Below are positions 7,198 through 19,072 of a stretch of 43,409 nt of DNA, piece by piece. This DNA is from Nitrosomonas sp. Nm166 (GTDB lineage Bacteria > Pseudomonadota > Gammaproteobacteria > Burkholderiales > Nitrosomonadaceae): contig NZ_FONE01000028.1 of assembly GCF_900112825.1 (NCBI RefSeq), positions 1 to 43,409 of the forward strand, given 5' to 3'. The position numbers and the translations under genes are program-made. Positions within the stretch are counted from its first letter, which is position 1; the number at the start of each line of letters is the position of its first letter. Under the pieces are notes generated by a model. It searched no databases. It was not told the DNA's origin and saw only the letters and a program-made list of their open reading frames with translations.

Positions 7198-9384
7198 ATG
7201 CCCATTATCCGTGTCGCACTGAATGTTCCTGTCGACACGTTATTTGACTATCAAGCTGAGAATGCTAGCGAAAATGATATCGGCTTACGCGCCTGCGTAC
7301 CGTTCGGAAAAAAGCTGATGACAGGCATTATCATGGCTGTAGATTCTGAAACCAAAGTCTCTCCTGAGAAGCTTAAGTCAGTTCATGATATTTTCAGAGA
7401 AATAAAACCCTTATCAACTCCTTTGCTGGATTTATTCCACTTCTGCAGCCAGTATTATCATTATCCATTCGGCATGGTGATCGTAAACAGCTTGCCAGTT
7501 AAGCTGCGCAGCAACAAACCAGTTAAACTGAAAAAATCCCCGGACAGTCATCTATTCAGTCTGACTGCAGCAGGAAAACAAATTAATTTGTCTAGTATTC
7601 CAGTCCGTAGCCGTGTATCCCGCCGCTTACTCACCGAATTCCATCACGCCACCGCACTCACCTCCTCTCAGGTAAAACAAATTTCACCGCGCGCTGACAA
7701 ATTGCTACAGGAATGGATGCAACTGGGATGGGTATTGGCAATTCCCAACCCTGCTACTGTGGTGACAAAGAACGTAAAAAAGCCCACGCTAACTCCGGAA
7801 CAGGCAATTGCTGTTAATGCCATCACAACTGACATTAAGCCATTTAACACTTGGTTACTACACGGCGTTACCGGTAGTGGCAAGACTGAGGTTTATCTCA
7901 GAATTATTGAACCCGTGCTGGCTCAAGGCAGGCAAATCCTCGTACTGATACCAGAAATCAGCTTAACCCCTCAGCTGGAAGCAATCTTTCGTGCACGATT
8001 TCCGGCTGTCCCTCTGGTCAGTTTGCACAGCGGACTCAATGATACGGAACGGCTATCAGGTTGGCTGCAGGCACAGCAAGGCGAGGCTAAAATCATACTG
8101 GGTACACGTCTTGCTGTTTTTACTCCCTTATCCGATCTCGGCTTGATCATTGTCGATGAAGAACAAGATAGCTCTTTCAAGCAACAGGATGGATTACGCT
8201 ACTCCGCCCGGGATCTGGCCATCTTTCGCGCCAGGCAGATGAATATTTCCGTAGTATTAGGTTCTGCCACCCCTTCCTTGGAAAGCTATTACAATGTGCT
8301 CAGTGGCCGCTACCGCAGTGTGCGTCTGCAATCCCGCGCCATCCGGAATGCCGCATTACCTGTAATTCAGTATATCGACACCCGTTTGCATAAAACCCAG
8401 GAGGGCCTATCTGAACCGCTGATCGAGGCACTGAGCAAGTGCCTGGCAAAAAAACATCAGAGTCTTGTTTTTATCAACCGGCGCGGCTATGCACCAGTAC
8501 TTCTGTGTAAATCTTGTGCCTGGACAGCGCCTTGCCAGCGTTGCTCCAGCCGACTGGTCGTTCATTTACGCGATAAAAAATTGTGCTGTCACCATTGTGG
8601 TCATGAGGAACATTTCCCACGTGCTTGTCCACAATGCGGAAACCAGGATATTACACCCTTTGGACAAGGCACCCAACGTGTGGAAGAAGCTTTGATAGCA
8701 CATTTTCCGACTGCGCGGATTTTGCGGATTGATCGTGATAGTATTCGTCGCAAACATGCATGGCAAAATATTTTGCAGAAAATACATGCGCAGGAAGTGG
8801 ATATACTGGTGGGCACGCAATTACTTGCCAAGGGGCATGATTTCCCTTATTTATCACTGATAGGCATCTTAAACTCTGATACTTCGCTATACAGCACTGA
8901 TTTTCGTGCCAGTGAGCGCCTGTTTGCACAGCTGATGCAAGTGGCTGGTCGTGCAGGACGCGCCAATATCGCAGGACATGTACTCATTCAAACTGAATTT
9001 CCTGATCACCCACTGTATGTTGCCTTACAGAAGCACGATTATGATGCACTGGCGCAAATCTTATTAGCCGAAAGAAAAATAGCCGGATTCCCGCCGTATG
9101 TCTATCAAGCATTGCTGCGTGCTGAAGCTCATCATATTAAAACTGTATTGGATTTTCTCAGGCAAGCCGCAAATCTTGCCGAGCCATCCAAGTCAATTGA
9201 AATATTTGATCCGGTACCTGCACAAATACTGCGTTTAAAAGGTTTGGAGCGCGCACACCTACTGGTACAGTCAAGATCACGCAAACACTTACAGGAATTT
9301 CTTAACAAATGGTATATACAAATTAACACCTTATCTACCCATAAAGTACGGTGGGTACTGGATGTGGACCCCTTTGAGTTTTGA
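7198..9384 (+). CDS. priA: Primosomal replication-restart helicase PriA
   Basis: This encodes 728 residues, the usual PriA length. PriA rebuilds stalled replication forks by 3'-5' DNA unwinding and loading of the replicative helicase. The N-terminal 3'-binding domain begins IIRVALNVPVDTLFDYQ. The Walker A motif is GVTGSGKTEVY (about residues 224-234). The Walker B site reads VDEEQDSSFKQ, where many PriA proteins have DEEH. The zinc-binding cysteine pairs are CKSCAWTAPCQRC and CCHHCGHEEHFPRACPQCG (about residues 440-480). The helicase C-terminal part has GTQLLAKGHDFPYL and QVAGRAGRA. The gene stands alone on plus. No clear ribosome site is visible. Confidence 0.97.
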   Translation: MPIIRVALNVPVDTLFDYQAENASENDIGLRACVPFGKKLMTGIIMAVDSETKVSPEKLKSVHDIFREIKPLSTPLLDLFHFCSQYYHYPFGMVIVNSLPVKLRSNKPVKLKKSPDSHLFSLTAAGKQINLSSIPVRSRVSRRLLTEFHHATALTSSQVKQISPRADKLLQEWMQLGWVLAIPNPATVVTKNVKKPTLTPEQAIAVNAITTDIKPFNTWLLHGVTGSGKTEVYLRIIEPVLAQGRQILVLIPEISLTPQLEAIFRARFPAVPLVSLHSGLNDTERLSGWLQAQQGEAKIILGTRLAVFTPLSDLGLIIVDEEQDSSFKQQDGLRYSARDLAIFRARQMNISVVLGSATPSLESYYNVLSGRYRSVRLQSRAIRNAALPVIQYIDTRLHKTQEGLSEPLIEALSKCLAKKHQSLVFINRRGYAPVLLCKSCAWTAPCQRCSSRLVVHLRDKKLCCHHCGHEEHFPRACPQCGNQDITPFGQGTQRVEEALIAHFPTARILRIDRDSIRRKHAWQNILQKIHAQEVDILVGTQLLAKGHDFPYLSLIGILNSDTSLYSTDFRASERLFAQLMQVAGRAGRANIAGHVLIQTEFPDHPLYVALQKHDYDALAQILLAERKIAGFPPYVYQALLRAEAHHIKTVLDFLRQAANLAEPSKSIEIFDPVPAQILRLKGLERAHLLVQSRSRKHLQEFLNKWYIQINTLSTHKVRWVLDVDPFEF

Positions 9385-9659
9385 CCCAAATCAGCATTAT
9401 TCTCTGCAATTAACTCTAAAAATTATGGCAATTATCAATATGGAGTCATGAAATAGCCATTTGCACACTTATTAGCTGAAGTACTGGTGAGTTATTTGGC
9501 GCTGGGCAGTTGCTATATTGATCTCCAGGGCGAAAAACCAATAAGCGCTAATGATCAGTGTCGATTTCACCTGTGTACTCATGTTTTGTCATGCGCAGCT
9601 TACAACGAATAAAATGATGTGGATTGAATACGATCAAGCTGACCCAGATTATCGGAACT

Positions 9660-11603
9660 TCATCCGGCATGCGCTGACATGCCTACCCATTCACTTTCCC
9701 AATTGCTGAATTGCTCTACCGGCATTGGCATGCTGACTAAATAACCTTGCGCCACATCGCATCTTAGTGTTGCCAGACTATCCCATACAGCCTGGTTATC
9801 CACTCCTTCTGCCACCACTTCCAAATCTAAATTATGCCCAAGCTCAATGGCCGAACGCACAATCACAGCGGAATCATTGCTTACCACCATAGGCATGACA
9901 AACGATTGATCAATCTTGATTGAATCGACCGGTAGCCTTTGCAAATAGCTTAGACTCGAATACCCCGTACCAAAGTCATCAATAAATAATCGGGTACCGA
10001 TTTTTTTTAACTTAGTCAAGGTTTCCAATGCACCCATCGGATCTTCCATTAAGGTACTCTCAGTCAATTCAAACTGAATGAATTCCGGCCGAATACCCCA
10101 CGTGGAAAATAAACCTTGGATGCGATCAACAAGCAAGGGGTGATACAAATCATGTGCAGATAAATTTACTGACAAGGGTCGCTCTAATCCCGCTTCATTC
10201 CAGACATAGCTTTGGCTAAAAGCCGCATCAAGCATCCAATTCGTCAAGGGAGTAATTAAGCCCGCATGCTCAGCGAGCTTGATGAATTCCATGGTCGGAA
10301 GCATACCATGTACAGGATGCTGCCAGCGCACTAAGGCTTCGGCCCCACACACGCGTCGAGATGCAATATCGACCTTCGGCTGACAATACAGCAATAACTC
10401 ATTTTGCTCGATAGCCTGGCGCAAGTCCCCCATCAAAGACAAACGTCGGGTACATTCTTGTTCCTGTCCCCCCGTATAGAAAGCATAGCCGCCTCGGGCA
10501 GGACTGGCATAATGAGTGGCGACATTGGCGCGCCGCAGTAAGATATCAGCCTCCGTAGCATGGCCGGGATAGAGAGCAATACCGATGCTAGCACGTGAAT
10601 CGACCATCAGACCTGCTACTTCCACAGGGTCATGCAAAGCTCTGACCATCTGTTGCGCAACTTGAATGGCATAGTCAGCTCCCCCGCGGGGCAATAGCAG
10701 GGCAAACTCGTTTTCCCCCACTCGCGCCAATATATCGCTTTCCTTGAGGATTTTCGTCAAGCGCTGAGCCAATTGTTGCAACAACTGATCGCCCGCACGA
10801 TAGCCCAAGATCTGATTGATTTCACGAAAACGACCAATGTTCAGGTGTAAAAGGGCGAGAGCTCGATGCTGTTGCTTGGCGGTATGAATGGCTTCTTGCA
10901 AACGCTCGAGCAAGAAGGTGCGATTGGGTAATTCAGTTAAGGGATCATAGTAAGCCAGGCGTGCAATGGTGGCTTCGGCTTCCTGATGCTTGATACGCAT
11001 ACGCAGGTTGGCAATGCCATAAGCCAGATCATCGGCTAATTCGCTGAGCAACTTGACTTCTTCTTCATCGAAGGCATCGGACTCAATTGCGCCCATAACC
11101 AAGGCGCCAAGCACTTCTCCATCCACTCGGAGCGGAAAGGCGCTAACTGCAGCAAAGCCTGACTTAAGCGCATTTTCGCGTAAAGGGGCGTAGGCAGGAG
11201 TAGCATACACTGGATCGGTGAGGATGTGCCTGCCAACGCAGGGCTGGCCGGTACGGATCGCGGTCGCAGCCGCCGTGCGACCCATTTCTGTATCGGCCCA
11301 AGTATAATGAAGAGCTTCTATGAAATCTTTATCTGCACCGATACTTACCATCAAGTGGATGCTTTTGTCCTCATCGTGTTCCGCATATGCGACGGCAGCC
11401 GTGCGGTAGTCACCTTTTTCCACGATGACTTGGCACATGTCGTACAACAGTTCTTGCTCTTGCGATGCATGTAATAAAGTATGATTACCGGCACTCAAGG
11501 TTCTAAGAGCACGAGTAACACGCTCGAATTTCGTTAGTAATTCCTCATTTGTTGCCGCCGCATTCGAACGATCTTTATTTGACTCACTAGCGGGGTAGCC
11601 CAT
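9660..11603 (-). CDS. GAF-GGDEF-EAL cyclic-di-GMP signalling protein, probably a phosphodiesterase
   Basis: This encodes 647 residues. An N-terminal GAF sensor (about 40-195) is followed by a GGDEF domain (about 215-375) and an EAL domain (about 390-640). The cyclase signature is degenerate: RVGENEF stands where RVGGDEF is expected, so diguanylate cyclase activity is doubtful. The EAL domain keeps its key motifs: EALVRWQHP, NLSAHDL, FELTES, DDFGTGYSSLSYLQRLP with IKIDQSFV, and VAEGV. It should hydrolyse c-di-GMP, with GAF and degenerate GGDEF as likely sensory inputs. No membrane segment is seen. An AAGGA site lies near the ATG, and an exact 12-bp tandem duplication sits in its leader. Confidence 0.93.
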   Translation of the reverse strand: MGYPASESNKDRSNAAATNEELLTKFERVTRALRTLSAGNHTLLHASQEQELLYDMCQVIVEKGDYRTAAVAYAEHDEDKSIHLMVSIGADKDFIEALHYTWADTEMGRTAAATAIRTGQPCVGRHILTDPVYATPAYAPLRENALKSGFAAVSAFPLRVDGEVLGALVMGAIESDAFDEEEVKLLSELADDLAYGIANLRMRIKHQEAEATIARLAYYDPLTELPNRTFLLERLQEAIHTAKQQHRALALLHLNIGRFREINQILGYRAGDQLLQQLAQRLTKILKESDILARVGENEFALLLPRGGADYAIQVAQQMVRALHDPVEVAGLMVDSRASIGIALYPGHATEADILLRRANVATHYASPARGGYAFYTGGQEQECTRRLSLMGDLRQAIEQNELLLYCQPKVDIASRRVCGAEALVRWQHPVHGMLPTMEFIKLAEHAGLITPLTNWMLDAAFSQSYVWNEAGLERPLSVNLSAHDLYHPLLVDRIQGLFSTWGIRPEFIQFELTESTLMEDPMGALETLTKLKKIGTRLFIDDFGTGYSSLSYLQRLPVDSIKIDQSFVMPMVVSNDSAVIVRSAIELGHNLDLEVVAEGVDNQAVWDSLATLRCDVAQGYLVSMPMPVEQFSNWESEWVGMSAHAG

Positions 11604-11920
11604 GCATCCTTACCTCAAGGTTGTAATGATGGTTGTAATGATCTTCTTATTACATGCAGTAGGTGATCTCATTTCCTGCACATAGAAAAATAAATATCCT
11701 TTTGCTAACTTAAGTTAAATATACGTAAAGCGAAATTCTTAGTCAAACTCACTGTTGAATGATTAAAAAATAATTTATTTTTTATTTTAAGTTACATTCG
11801 CTGTCTTTCAGGTGAAAATTCCAATAGAAATTTCAGCCTAGAAATGCAAAGAGAGCCAGTAAGCATGAGAAGAAATAGTTATTCAAATTTTCCATTTCAT
11901 CTCATAAAAGCTTTACTTTA
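11604..11920. other. AT-rich intergenic region between dnaJ and the EAL gene
   Basis: This 317-base stretch has no credible gene. Its left end holds the leader of the EAL-domain gene, including the 12-bp duplication at 11619-11642. The middle (about 11680-11800) is very AT-rich and is the likely promoter region of that gene. No hairpin with a T-run was found after dnaJ, so the end of the chaperone transcript is not defined. Confidence 0.6.
11619..11642 (-). repeat. 12-bp exact tandem duplication in the leader of the EAL gene
   Basis: GGTTGTAATGAT occurs twice with no spacer (11619-11630, 11631-11642). On the transcript the two copies lie about 15-39 bases before the start codon, just upstream of the ribosome site. 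Confidence 0.9.
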
Positions 11921-13030
11921 TTATTCCGAAAAAAATTCACGAGCTTTATCCATCCATGATTTAGCCCGCGGGCTGTGACGAGGGCCGTCTTTCAGGCTAA
12001 TCGCTTCGAGTTCCTCTAAAAGCTCTTTTTGACGTGCTGTCAGTTTAACCGGAGTTTCTACAATCACATGACAAAGCAAATCACCTTTGTCGTGACTACG
12101 CACTCCCTTGATTCCTTTACCTCGTAAACGAAATACTTTGCCTGTTTGCGTTTCTGCTGGTACTTTAATTTTGGCATGTCCCTCTAGCGTAGGTACTTCA
12201 ATTTCTCCACCCAGGGCGGCAACAGTAAAACTGATGGGTATCTCACAATGCAAATGATCACCTTCACGGCGAAAAACCGGGTGCGCTGACAAATGAATTA
12301 CTACATATAAGTCACCCGGCGGTCCACCATTTAAGCCAGCTTCACCTTCCCCGGAAATCCGAATACGATCACCATCATCCACGCCCACTGGAATTTTCAC
12401 AGTCAGCGTTTTTTGTTGTTTTACACGCCCTACGCCATGGCAAGTTGGACACGGATGCGTGATGATTTTGCCGCTTCCTTGGCATTTTGGGCATGTCTGT
12501 TGAATAGAGAAAAATCCCTGTTGCATTCTTACCTGGCCGTGACCATTACAGGTAGAGCAAGTTTTAGGTGAAGTACCAGGCTTGGCACCATCACCATGAC
12601 AAGTTTCGCATTGTTCCATAGTAGGAATGCGAATTTTCGTTTCTGCCCCATGGGCCGCCTGTTCTAAGGAGATTTCCAGGTTATAGCGTAAATCAGAGCC
12701 GCGATGCATACTTGAGCGCCCACTGCGGGTACCAAAAATATCTCCGAAAATATCACTAAATGCATCACTGAAACCCTGCGCTCCTCCCCCACCTGCAGCA
12801 CTGGCATTAACACCGGCATGACCAAATTGATCGTAAGCAGCACGTTTGTTCGCATCCGTCAATACTTCATAAGCCTCTTTGGCCTCTTTAAACATTTCTT
12901 CTGACTTAACATCACCGGCATTACGATCAGGGTGATATTTCATTGCCAGCCTGCGATAGGCTTTCTTAATTGTATTCTCGTCGGCATCACGGCTGACACC
13001 GAGCACTTCATAATAATCGCGCTTACTCAT
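11921..13030 (-). CDS. dnaJ: Chaperone protein DnaJ (Hsp40)
   Basis: This encodes 369 residues, a full type-I DnaJ that stimulates DnaK ATPase and delivers unfolded clients. The J domain has the essential HPD motif in [10 protein letters not shown] Gly/Phe-rich region follows (about 70-105). The zinc domain has four CxxCxGxG repeats: [24 protein letters not shown] and CPTCHGVG. The C-terminal client-binding domains are intact. It is the third gene of grpE-dnaK-dnaJ. A strong hairpin lies in the 145-base gap after dnaK and may adjust how much dnaJ is made. Confidence 0.98.
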   Translation of the reverse strand: MSKRDYYEVLGVSRDADENTIKKAYRRLAMKYHPDRNAGDVKSEEMFKEAKEAYEVLTDANKRAAYDQFGHAGVNASAAGGGGAQGFSDAFSDIFGDIFGTRSGRSSMHRGSDLRYNLEISLEQAAHGAETKIRIPTMEQCETCHGDGAKPGTSPKTCSTCNGHGQVRMQQGFFSIQQTCPKCQGSGKIITHPCPTCHGVGRVKQQKTLTVKIPVGVDDGDRIRISGEGEAGLNGGPPGDLYVVIHLSAHPVFRREGDHLHCEIPISFTVAALGGEIEVPTLEGHAKIKVPAETQTGKVFRLRGKGIKGVRSHDKGDLLCHVIVETPVKLTARQKELLEELEAISLKDGPRHSPRAKSWMDKAREFFSE

Positions 13031-13107
13031 CTTGATCTTCTGCTACCGGAATAAAATTTATGATGCCCTGAAACATCATCTATGACTTCTCAAATTAAAC
13101 ACTAAAA

Positions 13108-13153
13108 CGCAGAGTGCGCAGAAAGGATTCAAAACCCTTCTTGCGCCTCTGCG
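13108..13153. repeat. Long imperfect hairpin between dnaK and dnaJ
   Basis: CGCAGAG (13108-13114) pairs with CTCTGCG (13147-13153); after one bulged base GCGCA (13116-13120) pairs with TGCGC (13142-13146); the stem continues to AAGG (13123-13126) against CCTT (13136-13139) with one mismatch. This gives roughly 17 paired bases and a loop of 9. The GCAGAG/CTCTGC arms recall dispersed palindromic repeats of environmental bacteria. It lacks a T-run, so it may be an RNA-processing or attenuation element or a dispersed repeat. Confidence 0.75.
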
Positions 13154-13175
13154 CCTAGATCGACTTTAACAATAA

Positions 13176-15110
13176 TTATTTCTTATTTTTGACTTCTTCA
13201 AATTCAGCATCAACAACTTCACCTTCCACCGGTTTTTCACTCTGACCTGACGAAGATCCAGCGCCAGATTGCGTTTGCTGGCCCGATTGATCTTTTTGTT
13301 GATACATTTTCTCAGCCAGTTTATGTGCGGCTTCGGTCAAGGCTTGCGTTTTTGCATCGATATCTTCTTTTTTGTCAGTTTTAAGCACTTCCTCTGCATC
13401 TTTCAATGCAGCTTCGATTTTGGATTTTTCCTCACTATCCAGTTGATCCCCATGTTCTTTCAGAGATTTCTTAACTGAGTGAATCATGGCATCACATTGA
13501 TTACGGCTGGAAACCAATTCTACCGCCTTATGGTCTTCGTCGGCGTGCGCTTCCGCATCTTTTACCATGCGCTCAATTTCTGCATCCGATAAACCAGAGC
13601 TTGCCTGAATTTTGATTTTGTTTTCCTTGCCAGTAGCTTTGTCTTTCGCCGATACATGCAAAATACCATTGGCGTCGATATCGAATGTCACTTCAATTTG
13701 CGGCATGCCGCGCGGTGCTGGCGGAATATCGCTCAAATTAAACTGTCCCAGGCTTTTATTTCCCGATGCCATTTCACGTTCGCCCTGCAATACGTGAATC
13801 GTCACCGCCGTCTGGCTGTCTTCTGCGGTAGAAAATACCTGCTGCGCCTTGGTTGGAATCGTGGTGTTTTTCTGTATCAATTTGGTCATCACACCGCCCA
13901 ATGTTTCGATGCCCAAGGACAAGGGGGTTACATCCAGCAGTAAAACATCCTTCACGTCACCTTGCAGTACACCACCCTGAATCGCAGCGCCCACTGCAAC
14001 TGCTTCGTCCGGATTTACATCCTTGCGGGGTTCCTTGCCGAATATCTCTTTAACTTTTTCCTGTACTTTAGGCATCCGGGTCTGCCCACCGACCAGAATC
14101 ACATCGTCAATGTCAGAGGCCGTTAAGCCGGCATCTTTCAGTGCAATACGGCAAGGCCCGACAGTACGCTCAATGAGCTCCTCAACCAAACTCTCCAGCT
14201 TGGCACGGGTTATCTTGACAGCCAGGTGTTTAGGACCAGATGCATCCGCAGTGATATACGGTAAATTAACTTCCGTCTGCTGACTGGATGACAATTCAAT
14301 CTTGGTTTTCTCGGCTGCATCTTTAAGACGTTGCAGTGCAAGCATGTCTTTTTTCAGATCAATGCCTGTCTCTCTCTTGAATTCATCAACCAGATATTCA
14401 ATCACACGTGAATCAAAATCCTCACCGCCAAGGAAAGTGTCACCATTGGTCGCTAATACTTCAAACTGGTGCTCACCCTCAATCTCGGCAATTTCAATAA
14501 TGGAAATATCAAAAGTACCACCGCCCAAGTCGTACACGGCTATTTTCCGGTCACCTTCTTTTTTATCCAAGCCGAAAGCCAAAGCTGCAGCTGTTGGTTC
14601 ATTGATAATGCGCTTGACTTCCAGACCGGCAATACGCCCCGCATCTTTAGTAGCCTGGCGTTGTGAATCATTAAAATAGGCGGGCACGGTGATGACAGCT
14701 TCAGTCACCGGTTCACCCAGATAATCTTCGGCTGTTTTCTTCATTTTCATCAGTACTTGCGCCGAAACTTCCGGCGGTGCAATTTTCTTACCCCGCACTT
14801 CCACCCAGGCGTCATTGTTGTCTGCTCTGATAATGCTATAGGGCACCATCTTGATGTCTCTTTGCACCATATCTTCATCAAAGCGGCGTCCAATTAAGCG
14901 CTTTACTGCAAACAAGGTATTTTTGGGATTGGTGATTGCCTGACGCTTCGCCGAAGCGCCCACTAAAATTTCACCCTCTTCAGTATAGGCCACGATGGAA
15001 GGAGTAGTTCGCGCACCCTCAGCATTTTCAATGACCTTGGGGTTGCCGCTTTCCATAACGGCTACGCACGAGTTCGTGGTACCCAGATCGATACCGATAA
15101 TTTTTGCCAT
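13176..15110 (-). CDS. dnaK: Chaperone protein DnaK (Hsp70)
   Basis: This encodes 644 residues, full length for DnaK. The ATPase domain begins [17 protein letters not shown] and has [13 protein letters not shown] and [13 protein letters not shown], the phosphate-binding and adenosine motifs. The linker [16 protein letters not shown] leads into the substrate-binding domain and lid. The tail is Gln/Ser/Gly-rich and ends in EFEEVKNKK. It is the central ATP-dependent folding chaperone of the cytosol and works with GrpE and DnaJ. It lies 68 bases after grpE, and the sigma-32-like promoter upstream of grpE should drive it. Confidence 0.98.
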   Translation of the reverse strand: MAKIIGIDLGTTNSCVAVMESGNPKVIENAEGARTTPSIVAYTEEGEILVGASAKRQAITNPKNTLFAVKRLIGRRFDEDMVQRDIKMVPYSIIRADNNDAWVEVRGKKIAPPEVSAQVLMKMKKTAEDYLGEPVTEAVITVPAYFNDSQRQATKDAGRIAGLEVKRIINEPTAAALAFGLDKKEGDRKIAVYDLGGGTFDISIIEIAEIEGEHQFEVLATNGDTFLGGEDFDSRVIEYLVDEFKRETGIDLKKDMLALQRLKDAAEKTKIELSSSQQTEVNLPYITADASGPKHLAVKITRAKLESLVEELIERTVGPCRIALKDAGLTASDIDDVILVGGQTRMPKVQEKVKEIFGKEPRKDVNPDEAVAVGAAIQGGVLQGDVKDVLLLDVTPLSLGIETLGGVMTKLIQKNTTIPTKAQQVFSTAEDSQTAVTIHVLQGEREMASGNKSLGQFNLSDIPPAPRGMPQIEVTFDIDANGILHVSAKDKATGKENKIKIQASSGLSDAEIERMVKDAEAHADEDHKAVELVSSRNQCDAMIHSVKKSLKEHGDQLDSEEKSKIEAALKDAEEVLKTDKKEDIDAKTQALTEAAHKLAEKMYQQKDQSGQQTQSGAGSSSGQSEKPVEGEVVDAEFEEVKNKK

Positions 15111-15178
15111 ATGAGATCCTTTTAAAGATTAATTCTGTCTGTCAATTGATCTGAAAGTGGAGATGCTTAGATAAAAAT

Positions 15179-15772
15179 TCAAGTATCTTGTACTTTTGAA
15201 ACCGATACAAGCGCTGGGCGAATCACACGTTCATGAAGCTTGTAGCCTTTCTGCATTACTTGAACCACTGTATTGGGGGCAAGCTCGGAATCGACAGTAC
15301 ACATTGCCTGATGTTGATGTGGATCAAATTTTTCTCCTTGGGGATCAATCACTGTAATACCGAATTTGTCAAACGCACCTATTAATTGCTTTTGTGTTAA
15401 TTCCATGCCGTTTTTAAAATTCTCCACATTGGCATTGTCAACCGCCAATGCCGCTTCCAAGCTGTCCATCACTGTTAGTAATTCAGCAGAGAAATTCTCA
15501 ATAGCATATTTATGCGCATTAGCAATGTCAGTCTGAGCGCGCTTTCGAATATTCTCGGCCTCAGCCTTTGCCCGCATCCAGGCATCATAATGCTCGGCTG
15601 CTTTAAGCTCAGCTTCTTTCAATAATTGCTCAAGACTAGGTAACGAATCTTTTTTTTCTTCAGTTTGAACGGTGGCATCACCCGTTACCTCAGGTGTCTT
15701 GGCTTCATCGTCCAACGTTGTAGTTTCTGCCTGATTCGACTCTAGATTGTTTGGATTTTCTGAACTCTGCAT
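15179..15772 (-). CDS. grpE: Nucleotide exchange factor GrpE
   Basis: This encodes 197 residues. GrpE drives ADP release from DnaK. An acidic, Thr/Glu-rich N-terminus (about 1-45) is followed by the long coiled-coil region with [20 protein letters not shown] and the beta-domain with [20 protein letters not shown], close to the family pattern NP-GE-FDP-HQAM. The GAGGAGG ribosome site before the ATG is very strong. It is the first gene of grpE-dnaK-dnaJ; no hrcA gene precedes it. Confidence 0.97.
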   Translation of the reverse strand: MQSSENPNNLESNQAETTTLDDEAKTPEVTGDATVQTEEKKDSLPSLEQLLKEAELKAAEHYDAWMRAKAEAENIRKRAQTDIANAHKYAIENFSAELLTVMDSLEAALAVDNANVENFKNGMELTQKQLIGAFDKFGITVIDPQGEKFDPHQHQAMCTVDSELAPNTVVQVMQKGYKLHERVIRPALVSVSKVQDT

Positions 15773-15799
15773 CGTACCTCCTCATAACTATTGAAGTAA

Positions 15800-15827
15800 T
15801 ATTGAGGTTACCTATCTGAATTTCAAG
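15800..15827 (-). promoter_or_regulatory. Sigma-32-like heat-shock promoter upstream of grpE
   Basis: On the minus strand CTTGAAA (15827-15821) matches the sigma-32 -35 consensus exactly. After 13 bases, CCTCAATA (15807-15800) approximates the CCCCATnT -10 box. The expected transcript start is about 20 bases before the grpE ATG. No CIRCE inverted repeat is present, which agrees with sigma-32 rather than HrcA control. Confidence 0.65.
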
Positions 15828-15902
15828 CTCTCTATTAAAATTTATTTATTATCAGCTCAGATAGGATTAATTATTAAGTAAAATCAAAACATTATTTACG
15901 AA

Positions 15903-17369
<1,467 letters not shown>

Positions 17370-17458
17370 TTAATTTGATGTCGTGTTAATCTTACCGTGC
17401 ATTACTCAATTATTCTGTTTGAACCTGTTACTTCGTGAATTCCGCGAATAGATTTGTT

Positions 17459-17962
17459 ATGAACCACAATAAAAAGATAAAAGTATTATTTGTCTGCATG
17501 GGTAATATTTGCCGATCGCCAACAGCCGATGCAGTATTCAGGCATTTTGTCAAAGAAGCCGGATTTGATCATATGATTGAAGTTGATTCTGCTGGAACGC
17601 ATGCGTATCACATTGGTAATCCGCCAGATCACCGCGCGCAGCATATTGCGCTGCAACGCGGCTATAAAATGCATGATTTACGTGCACGTGCCGTCAAATC
17701 TAGAGATTTTGAGGAATTTGACTACATTCTTGCAATGGACAAGGAAAATTTCACTTTATTGCAACAGCGTAGTCCTCAGCAGCATATCAGCAAGATTCAG
17801 TTATTCATGCAATATGGCAAGAATGCCGATCAAGATGTCGAGGTGCCTGATCCCTACTTTGGTGGACAGCAAGGCTTTGAACTGGTGCTGGATATGGTCG
17901 AGGAAGCTAGCCAAGGTCTGCTGGCGCATCTTCGTAATAACAAAGTAAAGGATAATCTTTAA
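17459..17962 (+). CDS. Low-molecular-weight protein tyrosine phosphatase
   Basis: This encodes about 167 residues from the ATG at 17459; a GTG at 17435 is also possible. The P-loop CMGNICRS (CX5R-S) carries the catalytic cysteine and arginine. The general-acid loop DPYFGG is present near the C-terminus. The family dephosphorylates phosphotyrosine or phosphoarginine proteins, often in capsule or stress control. The stop overlaps the start of the formaldehyde dehydrogenase gene (TAATG), so the two are coupled. No tyrosine kinase or exopolysaccharide gene is nearby, so its target is open. Confidence 0.93.
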   Translation: MNHNKKIKVLFVCMGNICRSPTADAVFRHFVKEAGFDHMIEVDSAGTHAYHIGNPPDHRAQHIALQRGYKMHDLRARAVKSRDFEEFDYILAMDKENFTLLQQRSPQQHISKIQLFMQYGKNADQDVEVPDPYFGGQQGFELVLDMVEEASQGLLAHLRNNKVKDNL

Positions 17963-19068
17963 TGAAAACAAGAGCTGCTGTTGCCTGGAAAGCTGGTCAG
18001 CCGTTAACAATCGAGCAGGTAGATCTGGAAGGTCCGAAATCCGGAGAAGTATTGGTTGAAATCAAAGCCACTGGTATCTGCCATACCGATTATTACACGC
18101 TGTCAGGTGCCGATCCGGAGGGCTTGTTCCCGGCCATTCTCGGCCATGAAGGTGCCGGTGTAGTAGTAGATATAGGTCCTAATGTAAAGTCTTTACGTAA
18201 AGGTGACCATGTCATCCCACTCTACACGCCGGAGTGCCGGGAATGTAAGTTCTGCCTGTCAAAAAAAACTAACCTGTGCCAAGCCATCCGCAGTACGCAA
18301 GGACGGGGGATGATGCCTGATAATACGTCGCGCTTTTCGCTGGATGGGAAGTCCCTGTTCCATTACATGGGTACATCGACCTTTGCAAATTACACTGTTG
18401 TACCTGAAATCGCATTAGCCAAAATTCGTGAAGATGCCCCTTTTGATAAAATTTGCTACATCGGCTGCGGTGTGACGACAGGCATCGGCGCAGTGATCTA
18501 TACCGCCAAGGTTGAGGCAGGTAGTAACGTCGCAGTTTTTGGTCTGGGTGGAATCGGTTTAAATGTAATACAAGGCGCCCGGATGGTCGGTGCCGATAAA
18601 ATTATCGGTATCGATATCAATTCCCAACGTGAAGACATGGCGCGCAAATTTGGCATGACGCACTTCATCAATCCAAATGATGTGCCCAATATCGTTGATG
18701 CTGTGATACAACTGACGGACGGTGGCGCTGATTACAGTTTCGAGTGTATCGGCAATACCAAAGTCATGCGACAGGCACTCGAGTGCACACACAAAGGCTG
18801 GGGGCGCAGCATTATTATTGGCGTGGCTGAAGCCGGTGCTGAAATCAGCACCCGTCCTTTCCAATTGGTGACCGGCCGAAAATGGGAAGGCTCCGCTTTC
18901 GGTGGTGCGCGCGGCCGTACCGATGTGCCTAAAATTGTCGACTGGTATATGGAAGGGAAAATTGACATTGATTCTCTAATTACCCATACCTTAACGCTGG
19001 ATAACATCAATGAAGGTTTTCACTTGATGAAAACCGGTGAGTCGATTCGTTCTGTCGTCGTTTACTGA
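17962..19068 (+). CDS. frmA: S-(hydroxymethyl)glutathione dehydrogenase / class III alcohol dehydrogenase
   Basis: This encodes 368 residues. It oxidises S-hydroxymethylglutathione, the spontaneous formaldehyde-glutathione adduct, to S-formylglutathione with NAD+, and can also reduce S-nitrosoglutathione. Catalytic zinc ligands lie in [14 protein letters not shown] and GHEGAGVV, and the structural zinc in [15 protein letters not shown]. The Rossmann nucleotide loop is [12 protein letters not shown]. It is coupled to the phosphatase by a TAATG overlap and is followed four bases later by frmB. Formaldehyde is a by-product when ammonia or methane monooxygenases act on methanol or methane, which fits the suggested host. 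Confidence 0.97.
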   Translation: MKTRAAVAWKAGQPLTIEQVDLEGPKSGEVLVEIKATGICHTDYYTLSGADPEGLFPAILGHEGAGVVVDIGPNVKSLRKGDHVIPLYTPECRECKFCLSKKTNLCQAIRSTQGRGMMPDNTSRFSLDGKSLFHYMGTSTFANYTVVPEIALAKIREDAPFDKICYIGCGVTTGIGAVIYTAKVEAGSNVAVFGLGGIGLNVIQGARMVGADKIIGIDINSQREDMARKFGMTHFINPNDVPNIVDAVIQLTDGGADYSFECIGNTKVMRQALECTHKGWGRSIIIGVAEAGAEISTRPFQLVTGRKWEGSAFGGARGRTDVPKIVDWYMEGKIDIDSLITHTLTLDNINEGFHLMKTGESIRSVVVY

Positions 19069-19072
19069 TCAA

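Noticed and set aside
9472..9582. Minus-strand frame of 36 codons with a hydrophobic centre, between priA and the EAL gene
   Set aside because: It has no ribosome site and no recognisable family; the 275-base gap shows no other gene signs.
14302..14679. Plus-strand frame of 125 codons inside dnaK
   Set aside because: Antisense to dnaK; frames of this kind are common opposite highly conserved genes.
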